From positions 61,752,867-61,816,866 of the forward strand of contig OZ020303.1 of the NCBI GenBank assembly GCA_963971305.1: a stretch of DNA of 64,000 nucleotides. The letters run 5' to 3'. This DNA is from Arcuatula senhousia (Eukaryota; Mollusca; Bivalvia; Mytilida; Mytilidae). Shown piece after piece: positions 18,840 to 30,600 of this stretch; the first letter of the stretch is position 1, and the number at the start of each line of letters is the position of its first letter. The position numbers and the translations under genes were made by a program. The notes beneath the pieces were generated by a model that was not told the origin of the DNA, did no database searches, and saw only the letters and a list, made by a program, of their open reading frames with translations.

Positions 18840-21430
18840 TTCACTTTTAACAAATGAACCATTAGTTACCCCAGGCCACCTATAGATACGTATAAGTAAA
18901 TTATATCTAAAAAAATATTCGATAACTCTAGGCTCCTTAATAGTCCTCAAAAGACATATAATATACATTTGGTTACCTTAGACGCTATACCATTATATGT
19001 TTATATACATTATATAAATATTCGGTTACCTAGTAAGTAAGTAAGTAAATGCTTTATTTAAAGAGGCTTACCCAATTAGAACTAGTCTAATTTTCATTGT
19101 GGGCCTAAAAAATATCAAGGTATACATTATATGATATAAATGAAAACAAATACACAATACATAAAAAACAAAAACATATATATACAAGAAGGTCTTGTAT
19201 TTATATATTTGATTACCTTGGACGCTACATTTATAAATATACGTTCAAATAAGCATTCGAATTTGGCATGCCCCTATATGTTGTACATCCATATAAATAG
19301 CCCGGATATCAGTTGGTTACCGAAGCCCTATACATTCAGTAGAAGATAACGGAGACGTGGAATAAGTGTACACGGCATTGACGTTAAGCCCCTATAGAAA
19401 TATACATTAAATCATTGGTTACCCAAGGCCTCCTATAACAATATACATTGAAGTTTACCATTGGTTACCCAAGGCCCCCTATAGCAACGACATTTATGTT
19501 TACCATTGGTTACATCATGTCCACTATAAGATTGTAAATTGAAGTAAATGAGTGCTTACCTAAGGCCCCCTATTACAGTATACATTGAAGTTAACCATTG
19601 GTTGACTGAGGCTTCCTATAACAATATACATGGACGTTTATCATTGGTTACCGGAGGCCCCCTATAGCAACGACATTTATGTAAACCATTGGTAACATGA
19701 TGCCCAATATAAGATTGTAAAATGAAGTAAATGATTGGTTACCTAAGGCCCCATCTAGCATTATAGATAGAAGTTAACCATTGGTTACCCAAGGCCCCCT
19801 ATAGCAACGACATTTATGTAAACCATTGGTTACATGATACCCACTATAAGATTGTACAATGAAGTTAACCATTGGTTACCTGAGACCCCCTATAACAATA
19901 TACAATTGAAGTTAACCATTGGTTACCCAAGGCCCCTATTGCAACGACATTTATGTAAACCATTGGTTACATGATGCCCACTATAATATTGTACATTGAA
20001 GTTAACCATTGGTTACCTGAGACCCCCCATAACAATATACATTGAAGTTAACCATTGGTTACCCAAGGCCCCTATTGCAACGACATTTATGTAAAACATT
20101 AGTTACATGATGCCCACTATAATATTGTACATTGAAGTTAACCATTGGTTACCTGAGACCCCCCATAACAATATACATTGAAGTTAACCATTGGTTACCC
20201 AAGGCCCCTATTGCAACGACATTTATGTAAAACATTAGTTACATCATGCCCACTATAAGATTGTAAATTGAAGTAAATGATTGGTTACCTAAGGCCCCCT
20301 ATGGCGGTGTACATTGATTACCCGAGGCTTCCTATCACAATATACATTGAAATTTACCATTGGTTACCGGAGGCCCCCTATAACAATATACATTGAAGTT
20401 AATCATTGGTTACTTGAGGCCCCCCTATTGCAACAGCATTGATGTACACTTTTTGTTACCTGATACCCACTATATCAATATAAATTAGAATAAACGATAG
20501 GCTACCTAAGACCCCCTATAGAAATATGCATTGAAATAAACATTTGGTTACCTGAGGCCCCCTGTAGCCTGTAGCAATATACATTGAAGTTAACCATTGA
20601 TTACCCGAGGCCCCCTATAGCAATATACATTGCAGTTTATCATTGATTACCCAAGGCCCCCTATAGCAATATACATTGAAGTTTACCATTGATTACCCAA
20701 GGCCTCCTATAGCAATATACATTGAATTTAATGTATATTGATTACCCAAGGCCCCCTATAGCAGTATACATTGAAGTTAACCATTGATTACCCAAGGGCC
20801 CTTATAGCAATATACATTGAAGTTTACCATTGATTACCCAAGGCCCCCTATAGCAATATACATTGAAGTTAACCATTGATTACCCAAGGCCCCCTATATC
20901 AGTATACATTGAAGTTAACCATTAGTTACCTGAGGCCCCCTATTGCACTATACATTGAAGTTAACAATTGGTTACCCAAGACCTCTAATAGCAACGACAT
21001 TTGTGTAAACCATTGGTTACATGATGTCCACTATAAAATTGTAAATTGAAGTAAATGATTGGTTACCTAAGGCCCCCTATGGCGGTGTACATTGATTACC
21101 CGAGGTTTCCAACACAATATACATTGAAATTTACCATTGGTTACCGGAGGCCCCCTAAAGCAATATACAATGAAGTTTACCATTGGTTACCCAAGGCCTC
21201 CTATAGCATTGAACATGTTACCTTCGACCCCCTACAGCAGTGTACATTGAAATAAACCATTGGTTACCTGAGGCCCCTTACAGTAAATACATTCAGAAAT
21301 AAACAATGTTTGCTCTCTATAGCAATATACATTGGAGTTAACAATTGGTTACCTAAGATCCCATATAATGCTAAAGCAACGGCATAGATTTAAAGCATGG
21401 GATACCTAAGACCACCTATAGCATATTTAT
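18840..21430 (+). repeat. 46-bp minisatellite, left arm of foldback element
   Basis: The unit reads CATTGAAGTTAACCATTGGT, then TACCCAAGGCCCCCTATAGC, then AATATA: 46 bp. The anchor 'cattgaagtt' falls at 20769, 20815, 20861 and 20907, exactly 46 apart. Copies before 19380 are degenerate and some units carry deletions or the 'gcaacgacatttatgtaaac' variant. The unit contains a small palindrome, AACCATTGGTT. Confidence 0.85.
19028..19130 (-). repeat. LINE/SINE-like 3' tail fragment inside the foldback arm
   Basis: GTAAGTAAGTAAGTAAATGC then TTTATTTAAAGAGGC: read on the minus strand this is an AT-rich 3' end with a (TTAC)n microsatellite tail, the layout also seen at the tail of the LINE at 58421. 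It interrupts the 46-bp array. Confidence 0.35.
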
Positions 21431-22874
21431 TGTTATGAACTTAAGAATATTCATAAACTATCAAGCAGACAAAATCAGGAATAGGAAATACCGAATAAAA
21501 ATAAGATTTATACATGTAGCAACAAACGAGATTTATAACTTGTTTGTTATAATCATTGAAAGCTAATTCATGGTAATGAATTGCAGATTTTATAAATTAA
21601 TTGTATAATTTTAAGTCTTTTGAGGTAACCTAAAAATGCCTTTTTTTAAGCGATGTTATGCAGGTTTTGGCATGTTACTACGTACATGTGTGAAAAGTAC
21701 ACCATATCATATATGCAGCATCTGATATTTTCACATAATGAAGACCCTAAAAAGTAGACCATTTTTTGTCGCAATATGTCCTTACCTTTATAATAGAGGT
21801 TACCCCCCTGTGTTTGCTTTACAAATGGTTCATGACATTATAAATACTTCTAGGGAGCCTGAAGTAACCAAACATTACTTTTAGGTTATCGATACCACAA
21901 ATTAGTAAAAAAAAAATTCTAAATTCTTCCACAAGTATCGATCTCTTATTGAAAAATCTAATTGTACACGTCGTTTTCTGATAGTGAAAGGAATATCACA
22001 TCCTGGATCTTATGGTAATGTTTTTTTTATAAAGCTCACAAGTTTAAAAGCAATCCATTAGAAATGAAAAATTGGCTTCAAAATCTAAGAATTTAAAAAT
22101 TCAAAAGGATATGAATTGAATATTTTGGTTAAATCTTTGAATTTAGTGTTTTTTGGCAGAAATATTGATAACTTGATACTTACCTTAAAACTTCGATCAT
22201 AAACGTTTTTACGATTGTCATTTTAAAGCATAATAGCGATCAAGGTTTTGTGTGATGACACTTCACTAAATCAGTATTGTTTGAAGTGTTGTGTCGGATT
22301 TAAAATCGATATATTTGACATTTTTACATCAGTCGATTGATGATTCTCAGCTAGCTGTCAGTAACAGCGAGTGTTCTTTAGAGAGTTCCTTTACCGTCCT
22401 TTTGTTTGTTCTTGTTGTTTTTTGTCTTATGTTCTCTCTAGTGGAATTGGACTTTGATCGATTTGATTTTTATTGTGTGTTTAGTTTTTGTGCTTTGTCT
22501 ATGAATATTGATAGGGAGAAGGTTGGGCCCAAAAAAACTAGTTTAACCCCGACACATATTATATGTGCCTGTCCTAAGCCAGGAATCTTTGACAAAGCCT
22601 TCGTATGTTCTTGTCTTTTTGATGTTTTCTGTTCCTTGTTTAAGAAGCCGGGTGTCTATCTGTGACTATTTCAGGACTGGATTTGAATTATATGCAGTGA
22701 ATTTAGACCATGGGCCAATTACAGAACCGCGAGAAATGCCAAATAGCCTCGTTGAAGGATGCTGGCGGTTGTCCATTGTGGTTTTTCTGAATTGTCGCTT
22801 GATTGTGGGCTGTGTCGCGTACATGTATTCCACATCTCATTATTTTCTATTTTAATATATATCAACATAGGACC

Positions 22875-22950
22875 TAGGGTATCAAAAATAAAAATTACAA
22901 CAAAGTTCCAGACAATAAATTTTGCTATGCCTGAAGCGCGTTTCGTCATT
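22875..22950 (-). repeat. Fragment of the hammerhead-bearing repeat
   Basis: The reverse complement reads GACGAAACGCGCTTCAGGCA, then TAGCAAAATTTATTGTCTGG and AACTTTGTT. It matches the repeat at 30261-30315 downstream of its CTGATGA box. The CTGATGA half is missing and the helix III part is imperfect, so this copy cannot form a full hammerhead. Confidence 0.6.
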
Positions 22951-22974
22951 TACTTCAATTTACAATCTTATAGC

Positions 22975-24420
22975 GGGCATCATGTAACCAATGGTTTACA
23001 TAAATGTGGTTGCTATTATAAGAGGTCTTGGGTAACCAATGGTTAACTTCAATGTATATTGCTATAGGGGGTCTCAGGTAACCAATGGTTAACTTCAATG
23101 TATACTGCTATAGGAAGGAAACCTTGGGTAATCAAAAGTTAACTTCAATGTATATTGCTATAAGGGGCCTCAGGTAACCAATGGTTAACTTCAATGTATA
23201 CTGCTATAGGGGCCTTGGGTAATCAATGGTTAACTTCAATGTATATTGCTATAGGGGCGTTGGGTAATCAATGGTAAACTTCAATTTATATTGCTATTAG
23301 GGCCCTTGGGTAATAAATGGTTAAATTCAATGTATATTGCTATAGGGGGCCTTGGGTAATCAATGGTAAGCTTCAATGTATATTGCTATAGGGGGCCTTG
23401 GGTAATCAATGATAAACTGCAATGTATATTGCTATAGGGGGCCTCGGGTAATCAATGGTTAACTTCAATGTATATTGCTATAGGGGGCCTTTGGTAATCA
23501 ATGATAAACTGCAATGTATATTGCTATAGGGGGCCTCGGGTAATCAATGGTTAACTTCAATGTATATTGCTATAGGGGGCCTCGGGTAATCAATGGTTAA
23601 CTTCAATGTATATTGCTATGGGGGGCCTTGAGTAATCAATGGTTAACTTCAATTTATATTGCTATTAGGGCCCTTGGGTAATCAATGGTTAAATTCAATG
23701 TATATTGCTATAGGGGGCCTTGGGTAATCAATGGTAAGCTTCAATGTATATTGCTATAGGGGGCCTTGGGTAATCAATGATAAACTGTAATGTATATTGC
23801 TATAGGGGCCCTTGGGTAATCACTGGTTAACTTCAATGCATACTGCTATAGGGGGCCTTGGGTAATTAATCGTTAACTTCAATGTATATTGCTATAGGGG
23901 GCCTTGGGTAATCAATGGTTAACTTCAATGTATATTGCTATAGGGGGCCTCGGGTAATCAATGGTTAACTTCAATGTATATTGCTATGGGGGGGGGCCTT
24001 GGGTAATCAAAAGTTAACTTCAATGTATATTGCTATATGCCTTGGGTAATCAACGGTCAACTTAAAAGTATATTGCTATAGTTATACCAAGAATACAAGA
24101 ATACAAGTTTATTGACCAATTATGGACCCTCAAGGGGCAATGACAGTACAAACAATAATGATGAAGAATCGTATACATTGTATCAATTCTAAATTAATAA
24201 ATTATTACAATTGAGAGGACACCAATAGATATACCAATGGTTTACACCATACAACATTGCTTTAGTAGGCCTTAGGTAATCTTTTGTGCATTACAATTTA
24301 TTTAGTATAGGTAGGCTCAGGTTATAAATGGTTTACACCAATGCAAATTATTATATTATTTGGGGGCCTTGGGTAACCTTATGTTTATATCAATGTACAT
24401 TGTTATTTTTGTGCTTAGAC
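22975..24420 (-). repeat. 46-bp minisatellite, right arm of foldback element
   Basis: The same 46-bp unit as in 18840-21430 but reversed: GGTAATCAATGGTTAACTTC, AATGTATATTGCTATAGGGG, GCCTTG. Units are more uniform than in the left arm through about 24075, then sparse and diverged. The two arrays face each other and could pair over more than 1 kb. Confidence 0.85.
24085..24200 (-). repeat. LINE/SINE-like 3' tail fragment in the right arm
   Basis: AAGAATACAAGAATACAAGT then TTATTGACCAATTATGGACC. A microsatellite-like end (AATACAAG repeated) next to TTTATTG resembles a minus-strand retroelement tail. It has no reading frame. Confidence 0.3.
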
Positions 24421-24668
24421 TGCAGATACAATGGAAGTTTAGTCGAATAATTAAATTATACTATTTATCTAGATAGGATTCATTATTTACCATCCAAAGA
24501 TTCGTTTTGTTACCAATTTGTAGATTTATATACTACTTTCGTTTTTTATAGGACTATATTTTGCGTAATAAATTGTCGTAATGAGGCGATGGCCCTAGGC
24601 CATCGTTGAGATCAAGAAATATCCTCGAGCGTTTTCAAGACCGGCGATTTTGTCGATTGAGAAGAGAA

Positions 24669-27600
24669 ATGGGCAAGAAAGTCAGTCCAGCGAAGGATTT
24701 CCTGGCCGGTGGTTTCGGTGGAATATGTCTCGTTTTTACAGGACAGCCACTGGATACCATAAAGGTTAAAAAACATAAGTTTTATTTAGACATTTGTTTG
24801 TTTCTGCAAAATTCGTCTGCTTTATGGTTCACACTCATATTTTTTGTACAAATCTTCCATTTGTTAGTTCCAAGTAAAGTTTATATGTGGTACCCTAAAA
24901 AGTCATTGACACATGACCGTCCGTTTCATATTATGGCCAAAATATACATTATCTTATCTGATATTTGACATGGGCAAAATATTGTGGACTTTGGACTTTA
25001 CCTCTGTAAAACTACAATGTATTTAAAAATAGCTGTACATGTACATTGAATTATTCATAAACATGTATAAACATGTTTAAAATGAGTTTTTACAGGGTAC
25101 TGGTCACAGAGTTGATCTCGTCAGAAGTACATTTGTAGCTACAATAATGTAGCTCCTTTGACATCTTTGTTTGGGCGGAGCTACAATTCGATCCCATTGC
25201 TCGTAACGGAGCAACGCCGAAAGCGAAATCAAACCGGGCGCAATTCAATCCATTAAACTTCGAATTTGGTATTAAAATATTGCTTATAGTATTAAATGAC
25301 GAATTCAGTTTAAATTTTCCGACATTTTGCACAGTTTAAAAGATTTTCGTGAAAACATCAATTTTTGAAGGTTCTTGATCCTGAACTTTATAATGAAGTT
25401 CAGGATCAGAATTTTGAAAATGTTGGTTTTCTAACAAATCATTATTTTCCTATGACTTTCGACCAAAATTTGTATTATCTCATTGTTATTCAGAGTGTTA
25501 TTGGTATTTTCGAACCATCTTTAAGCTTTGTTTAAGTTGGAGAAAGAAATTTGATTTGCTCCATTTCGAGTAATGGGGCCGCATTGTAGCTCCACCTAAT
25601 CAAAGATGTCAAAGGAGCTACATTATTGTAGTACATTTGCAGTTCTTGACAAACAATTTTCAAATGTTAAATTGTAAAATGATACATTTTGACAGTCCTG
25701 ATCTTGAAAGAGGAAAGAATTACACTTAAAATTAACCATTCAATGACAATTTTAGGGGATATATAGCAAATTTTCTGCAACATGAATGGCATGGTGAGAA
25801 CTTCTTAAAAAAAAAAAGCCTTGATAATAATCCCTAACCAGTACTGAGCATGCTGAGTAGGATTGATTTCATGTTTCTAGTTCATAAAAGCTCAATCAAT
25901 AAGTATTTATGGCATGCTACCTACTTGGTAGAAAACAAACAGACAGTCAAAATGTTTCAGGCAAATTAATTAAATGATGCCTGCATTGATTCAACCTCAA
26001 ATTTATTTTTTGCAGCACTGTTTTCTGGCTCATACAAACATTTATGTTAATTTTACATACATATTGTATGACAACAACTTTTGATATAAAGTCAAATAAG
26101 AAAATATGTATGTTTCAGGTTTCCCTTCCTACTCTTGTCTTTCATGCCTTTTTATTGCCATTTTTGCCTTGGCACCATTTGAATTAACAAAAAAGAGCAT
26201 CTACTCCCCATTCTGTCAAGGTAAAAAAAATACATAATAAATGCCTACTTCCCCATCTAATTTTTATTCAGGCTGGAAACCAGAAGCACATATAATTTTA
26301 AAGGCTTACCAAACCAGGTGAAGTGGGGGAAAAGTCAACCTGAAAGTGAAACTTTGCTTGACAATGTCACAGTTCCCTTATCAAAATCGCTGTGTACACT
26401 CATATTATTCTTGTTCTTTAAAAGATAAAGGAAAACAAGACGATTTTTGGTCTTTTTGCTGGTCCCCATTAAAACCTGTCATAACATCTTTTCACTGTTA
26501 AGGTTCATGGTTACACTTCAAATAAAATGTTAGGGATTTGACCTATTTTTCTAGTCTATGTAAAACTCAAATAAAAAAATAAAGTATAGCAGTGTCTAGA
26601 TATAAGATTCACAGATCATTTTTCCTTTCATTTAACAAGATAACTTTTGTTGTTTTCACTATTCATTTTCTTCCGTTCAAGTTGTATCTTAAATAATGCC
26701 TGAATTACCCCTAAATAACCTTCTATAAAACTGATTGTGAGTAGATTTAATAATACCAATAATGTAATGAAATTACCTTGCTTTTGGATGCCAAATGACA
26801 GGGCATTTGTTGATTTTCGGCTATATTTGGGTGAACTGAAAAAAAAAAAAAAACGAAAATGCCCCAGCAAAACAGGTCTAGTTTATATGAAACATAAACT
26901 AATGCCAAATGTATTTATCTAGACACTGCTATGCCTTTTAAGGCAATTGAATGTATAGTTCAGGCTCCACATAGACTGAAAAAAAGACATAAATTTTTAG
27001 TCATTTTTATCAAAGTTTAAAGATGATCCTTAATTACGAAATTCAAAAACTTTAATATATTGTTTATTTACCAATTATTGACCAAATGCAGCAGCGGTTG
27101 TTTGCTTGTAAACCAAACATGCTACTTAGAAGGGTTGAACTTCGAATTGGCTTCAAGGTTTGATAAAACTATATATGGTATTGAAAATGTTATTTATCCT
27201 AATTTTCGGAGGAAAAAAAAATAAAAGTGCTTGACCAGAGTTATGCCCCTTAAAATTAATAAATCTTTAAAAGCTAATTGTTTCTACACATACATTTTTG
27301 TATTTTTATCTTGATCTTCCAAGGAATGTGTAATTAAAATCATCTGAAAATCAACAAAGAATTTGAGTATGAAAACTATTGCAATTTCATTTTTGTATTC
27401 CAAAAAAAGACCTCTTCTGGTATATTTAAGATCTTTACTTGGAGGTAGACATTAATAGAAAGTAATTATAAAACACTTTATAAAGTAGTATTGTAAATTA
27501 ATTTGTGTCATGATGCCCTTCAGGGGTTTTGAAGATATACCTTGAGATAATATTTAAAAGGTTATTACTCTAGTAATTTCACAAGGTTTGGCAAAGCTTG

Positions 27601-30600
27601 AATATTTTAGTCTTTAACAGTCAGAAAGGTGGTCAGAACGAGACAAAAGAATATGCGCTCTTCAGTAAATAAGGTAGAATTTGATTCAGGGTGTTTACGT
27701 AGTAACTATGGGCATTAAAATGTTTATTAGAGCAACTTTTAAAATAAAATGTGATATAAAATATGTAAAATGAAAGTAAACAACACCGAATTTGCCATGG
27801 TTTATTAAATATGCAGCGTGAAAAGAGCACATTTCTCATGTTAAGTGATATTATGGGGTCTGATTTCCTTTGTGACAAATAAAACATCATGCTCCAAAAA
27901 ATCCGAAAAAAATATATCCAACAGATAAGACTCCATTCTTTCTGATAAAAAAATCCTGAACCCGTCGCTATAGCGGTATTGATAAAAATGATTGTCAAAG
28001 TTGTGCTTATTTCATAAGTTATTCGTGAATCCCCCTTTCTAAATATAGAAATTTCATTCATAAAATAAATAAATATTGAGAGTATCTCATACCCAGCTAA
28101 AAATAGCAATGGTCTACTTGACTTCCTAAAATATTTTTTCTTTAATTCTGCAATATATAAGGCCTTAACTGGTGAAACTGTTTAAATTTTACTTTTTATT
28201 AATATAATGCATGTCTTTGTAATAAAATGATAATAAGCAAATGTTAAATGACATTTTAGAAGGGGGGTTCTATTAAGTGAGGTTTGTACGATTTGTAAAA
28301 CTGTAATCGTCTCCCTTCATTTGCCTAGCAAGGTTTTAGACTTGCTTGTGACAAAAAAAAACATTTTTCTCTGATTTCCTTAAAATTTTGTCAACAAAAC
28401 AAGCATAAGATTGGTGGTCATCTGTCAAAGTATGTAACCCGTCGCACTTACCATTATTTTTTAAATTCAACATGTTTATCACCTTTATAGAGTTCCGGTT
28501 ATTCCTTAGAGATAATAAATTCCATTTTTGTCACAAATTATTATTCTATGCGTAAAACATCCTAACTAAGAAAAAAGAACAATATTTTGTCCATTCACTT
28601 GTACCCGAACTTGAAAATAACCATGACCTACTTTTTATTATCCAAAATATTAAGTTGGTGATTTCAACTCATCGCGTCATTCAAAATGATATGTTTTTCG
28701 AATCAGTTAGAGATACAAATTATTTACAAGGGAGATAATATTTTGTCACCACCTGTCTGACTGTAAAGGTAAAATTTCAGCAAAGAAGCCCAAAATAATT
28801 GACCTGTGACCAACCCAGTCAAGAGTAATATATTCTTTTGATACTTGGTCCATTTGTTAATTCCTCTTAATTAATTGCTGAATCAATGATATATCTGAGA
28901 AATAGTTGCTGAATGCTACTTTGGTTAGTCTCAACAGTCTCCACGGTATTAAACTTACCAGCTCTTAACTGAAGAATACCAGATAATTCATTTGACTTAT
29001 TTACAGTAATATCTCTTACCTCTCACTTCTTTATTTATTGTCACTACTTGCCACAGAGGGAGAAGTCACTTGTCCCTCAGGACCCTGTCATTCTTAAATG
29101 TGGTGACCTCTGACCTCTGACCTTTTTGACCTAAGAACACCTCTGGAAAATTTCTGCATACTGTATTTGTAATTTTGTACATGTAGAAATAGACAAGTGG
29201 AGTTACAATTAGCAAATTATTTTTTTTAGCAAGTTGCAAAAAATAGATGTTAAATTAGTGACTATTTGTGTGGCAATATCCAGGGATTGGGAACGCAGGG
29301 GGGCATTCACATCACATCAAAAATGAAAATGAACCCTTTACAACCCAAGAATTTATATAACAGTAGAATAATAAGAAATGGACCCATGCAATTTTGAATT
29401 TCCATGAAAATAGTGGTAAATAGTCCTTGCCTAAAAATTCCTTCCAAATCCCTGAATATCTTATTACAAATGATATGTTTAGGTTAGACTTCAAACAATG
29501 CCAAAACCAGCACCTGGACAGTCACCATTGTATAAAGGAACATTTGATTGTGCAGCACAGACCATCAGAAAAGAGGTACAGTGATGTAAATTGAATTGAA
29601 ATGACGATGTGAAGTTTTACTTAAGGTGGAGTTTATGTACAAGTAAGGGAAAAAAAAATAACTTAAATGCTTTGTTGTTTGATTTTATTTTCATTCAAAT
29701 AAATTTTTGGATGAAATATTTATTATTGTATTCCAAATCATGTGTTTTCTTATATTATTTAAAAACAACTTGGTTCACAAATAAACTTTCAATGGTCGAA
29801 TTGTATATTGTTAAGTTCATTTTCTTTAGGCCATTGTATTGTATAATTTATAAAAGGATATGGAGTAAATGAACATGAGACCACAACACATATGTTAACT
29901 CCAACTGCAATTAATTTTATGAGCTGTATGGCCATTTTGGAAAATCATTCCTCACCAGCAGCTGAGTAGAACCCAAACATAAAAAACAGAAAAAATTCTT
30001 GTTACAAATGTATTTGTCAAGAAAAGCAATTATTGTGTATATGTGTTGACGAACACATCAAAGCTACAAATTATCCGTTTAAATTTCTAAACTGTCAAAA
30101 CCCTAAGGTTCTGCCTACCCCAGACATAGGTTGTTCTTAGTCATAATTTGGTTTCTCATTCGACATTTTTGGTATTATAATATTGATCTATGCTCTTTAC
30201 ATTCAGATAATGTTTGGCATTTTCAACTTTTGGTAGAGCGCCTCTGATGAGTCTTGAATAGACGAAACGCCTGTCAGGCGTAGCAAAATTTATTGTCTGG
30301 AACTTTGTTTTAATTTATATTTTTAACAGGGAATAAAAGGATTATACAAAGGGATGGCTGCTCCTATTGCTGGTGTATCTCCTATGTTTGCAGTCTGTTT
30401 CCTTGGTTTTGGTATTGGTAAAAAATTACAACAGAAAAATCCAACAGATGACCTCACGTGAGATTGGTTTAAAAATAATAAACTATGCGGGTATTAAAAA
30501 CCCACACTTAAGCTAAATTCAAAAGACAAATACAAAATTAAAAGAAAAACTCAAACATAAAAATACATATGTTTTGATACAGAGAGTTGAGTGATTAAAA

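Larger units (their letters stand above)
18759..24630. mobile_element. 5.9-kb foldback-like element with 9-bp target duplication
   Basis: Starts GCTCGAGGATATTTCTTGAT and ends ATCAAGAAATATCCTCGAGC. The outer 43 bp are inverted copies with one mismatch. Perfect 9-bp direct repeats GTTTTCAAG flank it (18750-18758 and 24631-24639). Inside, both arms are long arrays of a 46-bp unit in opposite orientation (about 18840-21430 and 22975-24420), with a unique centre of about 1.5 kb. No transposase ORF is visible; the longest central frame (22291-22665) lacks recognisable domains. Long inverted arms of tandem repeats with a 9-bp duplication match Foldback or Mutator-like elements. It ends 29 bp before the TSD-to-ATG leader of SLC25A20. 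Confidence 0.85.

Noticed and set aside
22291..22665. 124-codon ORF in the centre of the foldback element
   Set aside because: Looks like low-complexity Phe/Val/Leu/Cys translation with no domain. Part of it ('gacacatattatatgtgcctgtcctaagcc') resembles a dispersed repeat. It is not a transposase.
19380..24075. CRISPR-like arrays (46-bp repeats)
   Set aside because: The units are contiguous with no unique spacers, lie in eukaryotic intron-bearing DNA, and are inverted between two arms of a transposon.
24606..24668. N-terminal extension of SLC25A20 into the transposon end
   Set aside because: The frame is open but contains no ATG. The ATG at 24669 has a strong context and gives the expected protein length.
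27633..28109. 158-codon minus-strand ORF in SLC25A20 intron 1
   Set aside because: Rich in Phe, Ile, Tyr and Ser as expected from AT-rich DNA. No conserved motif, no plausible start context, and it lies antisense in an intron.
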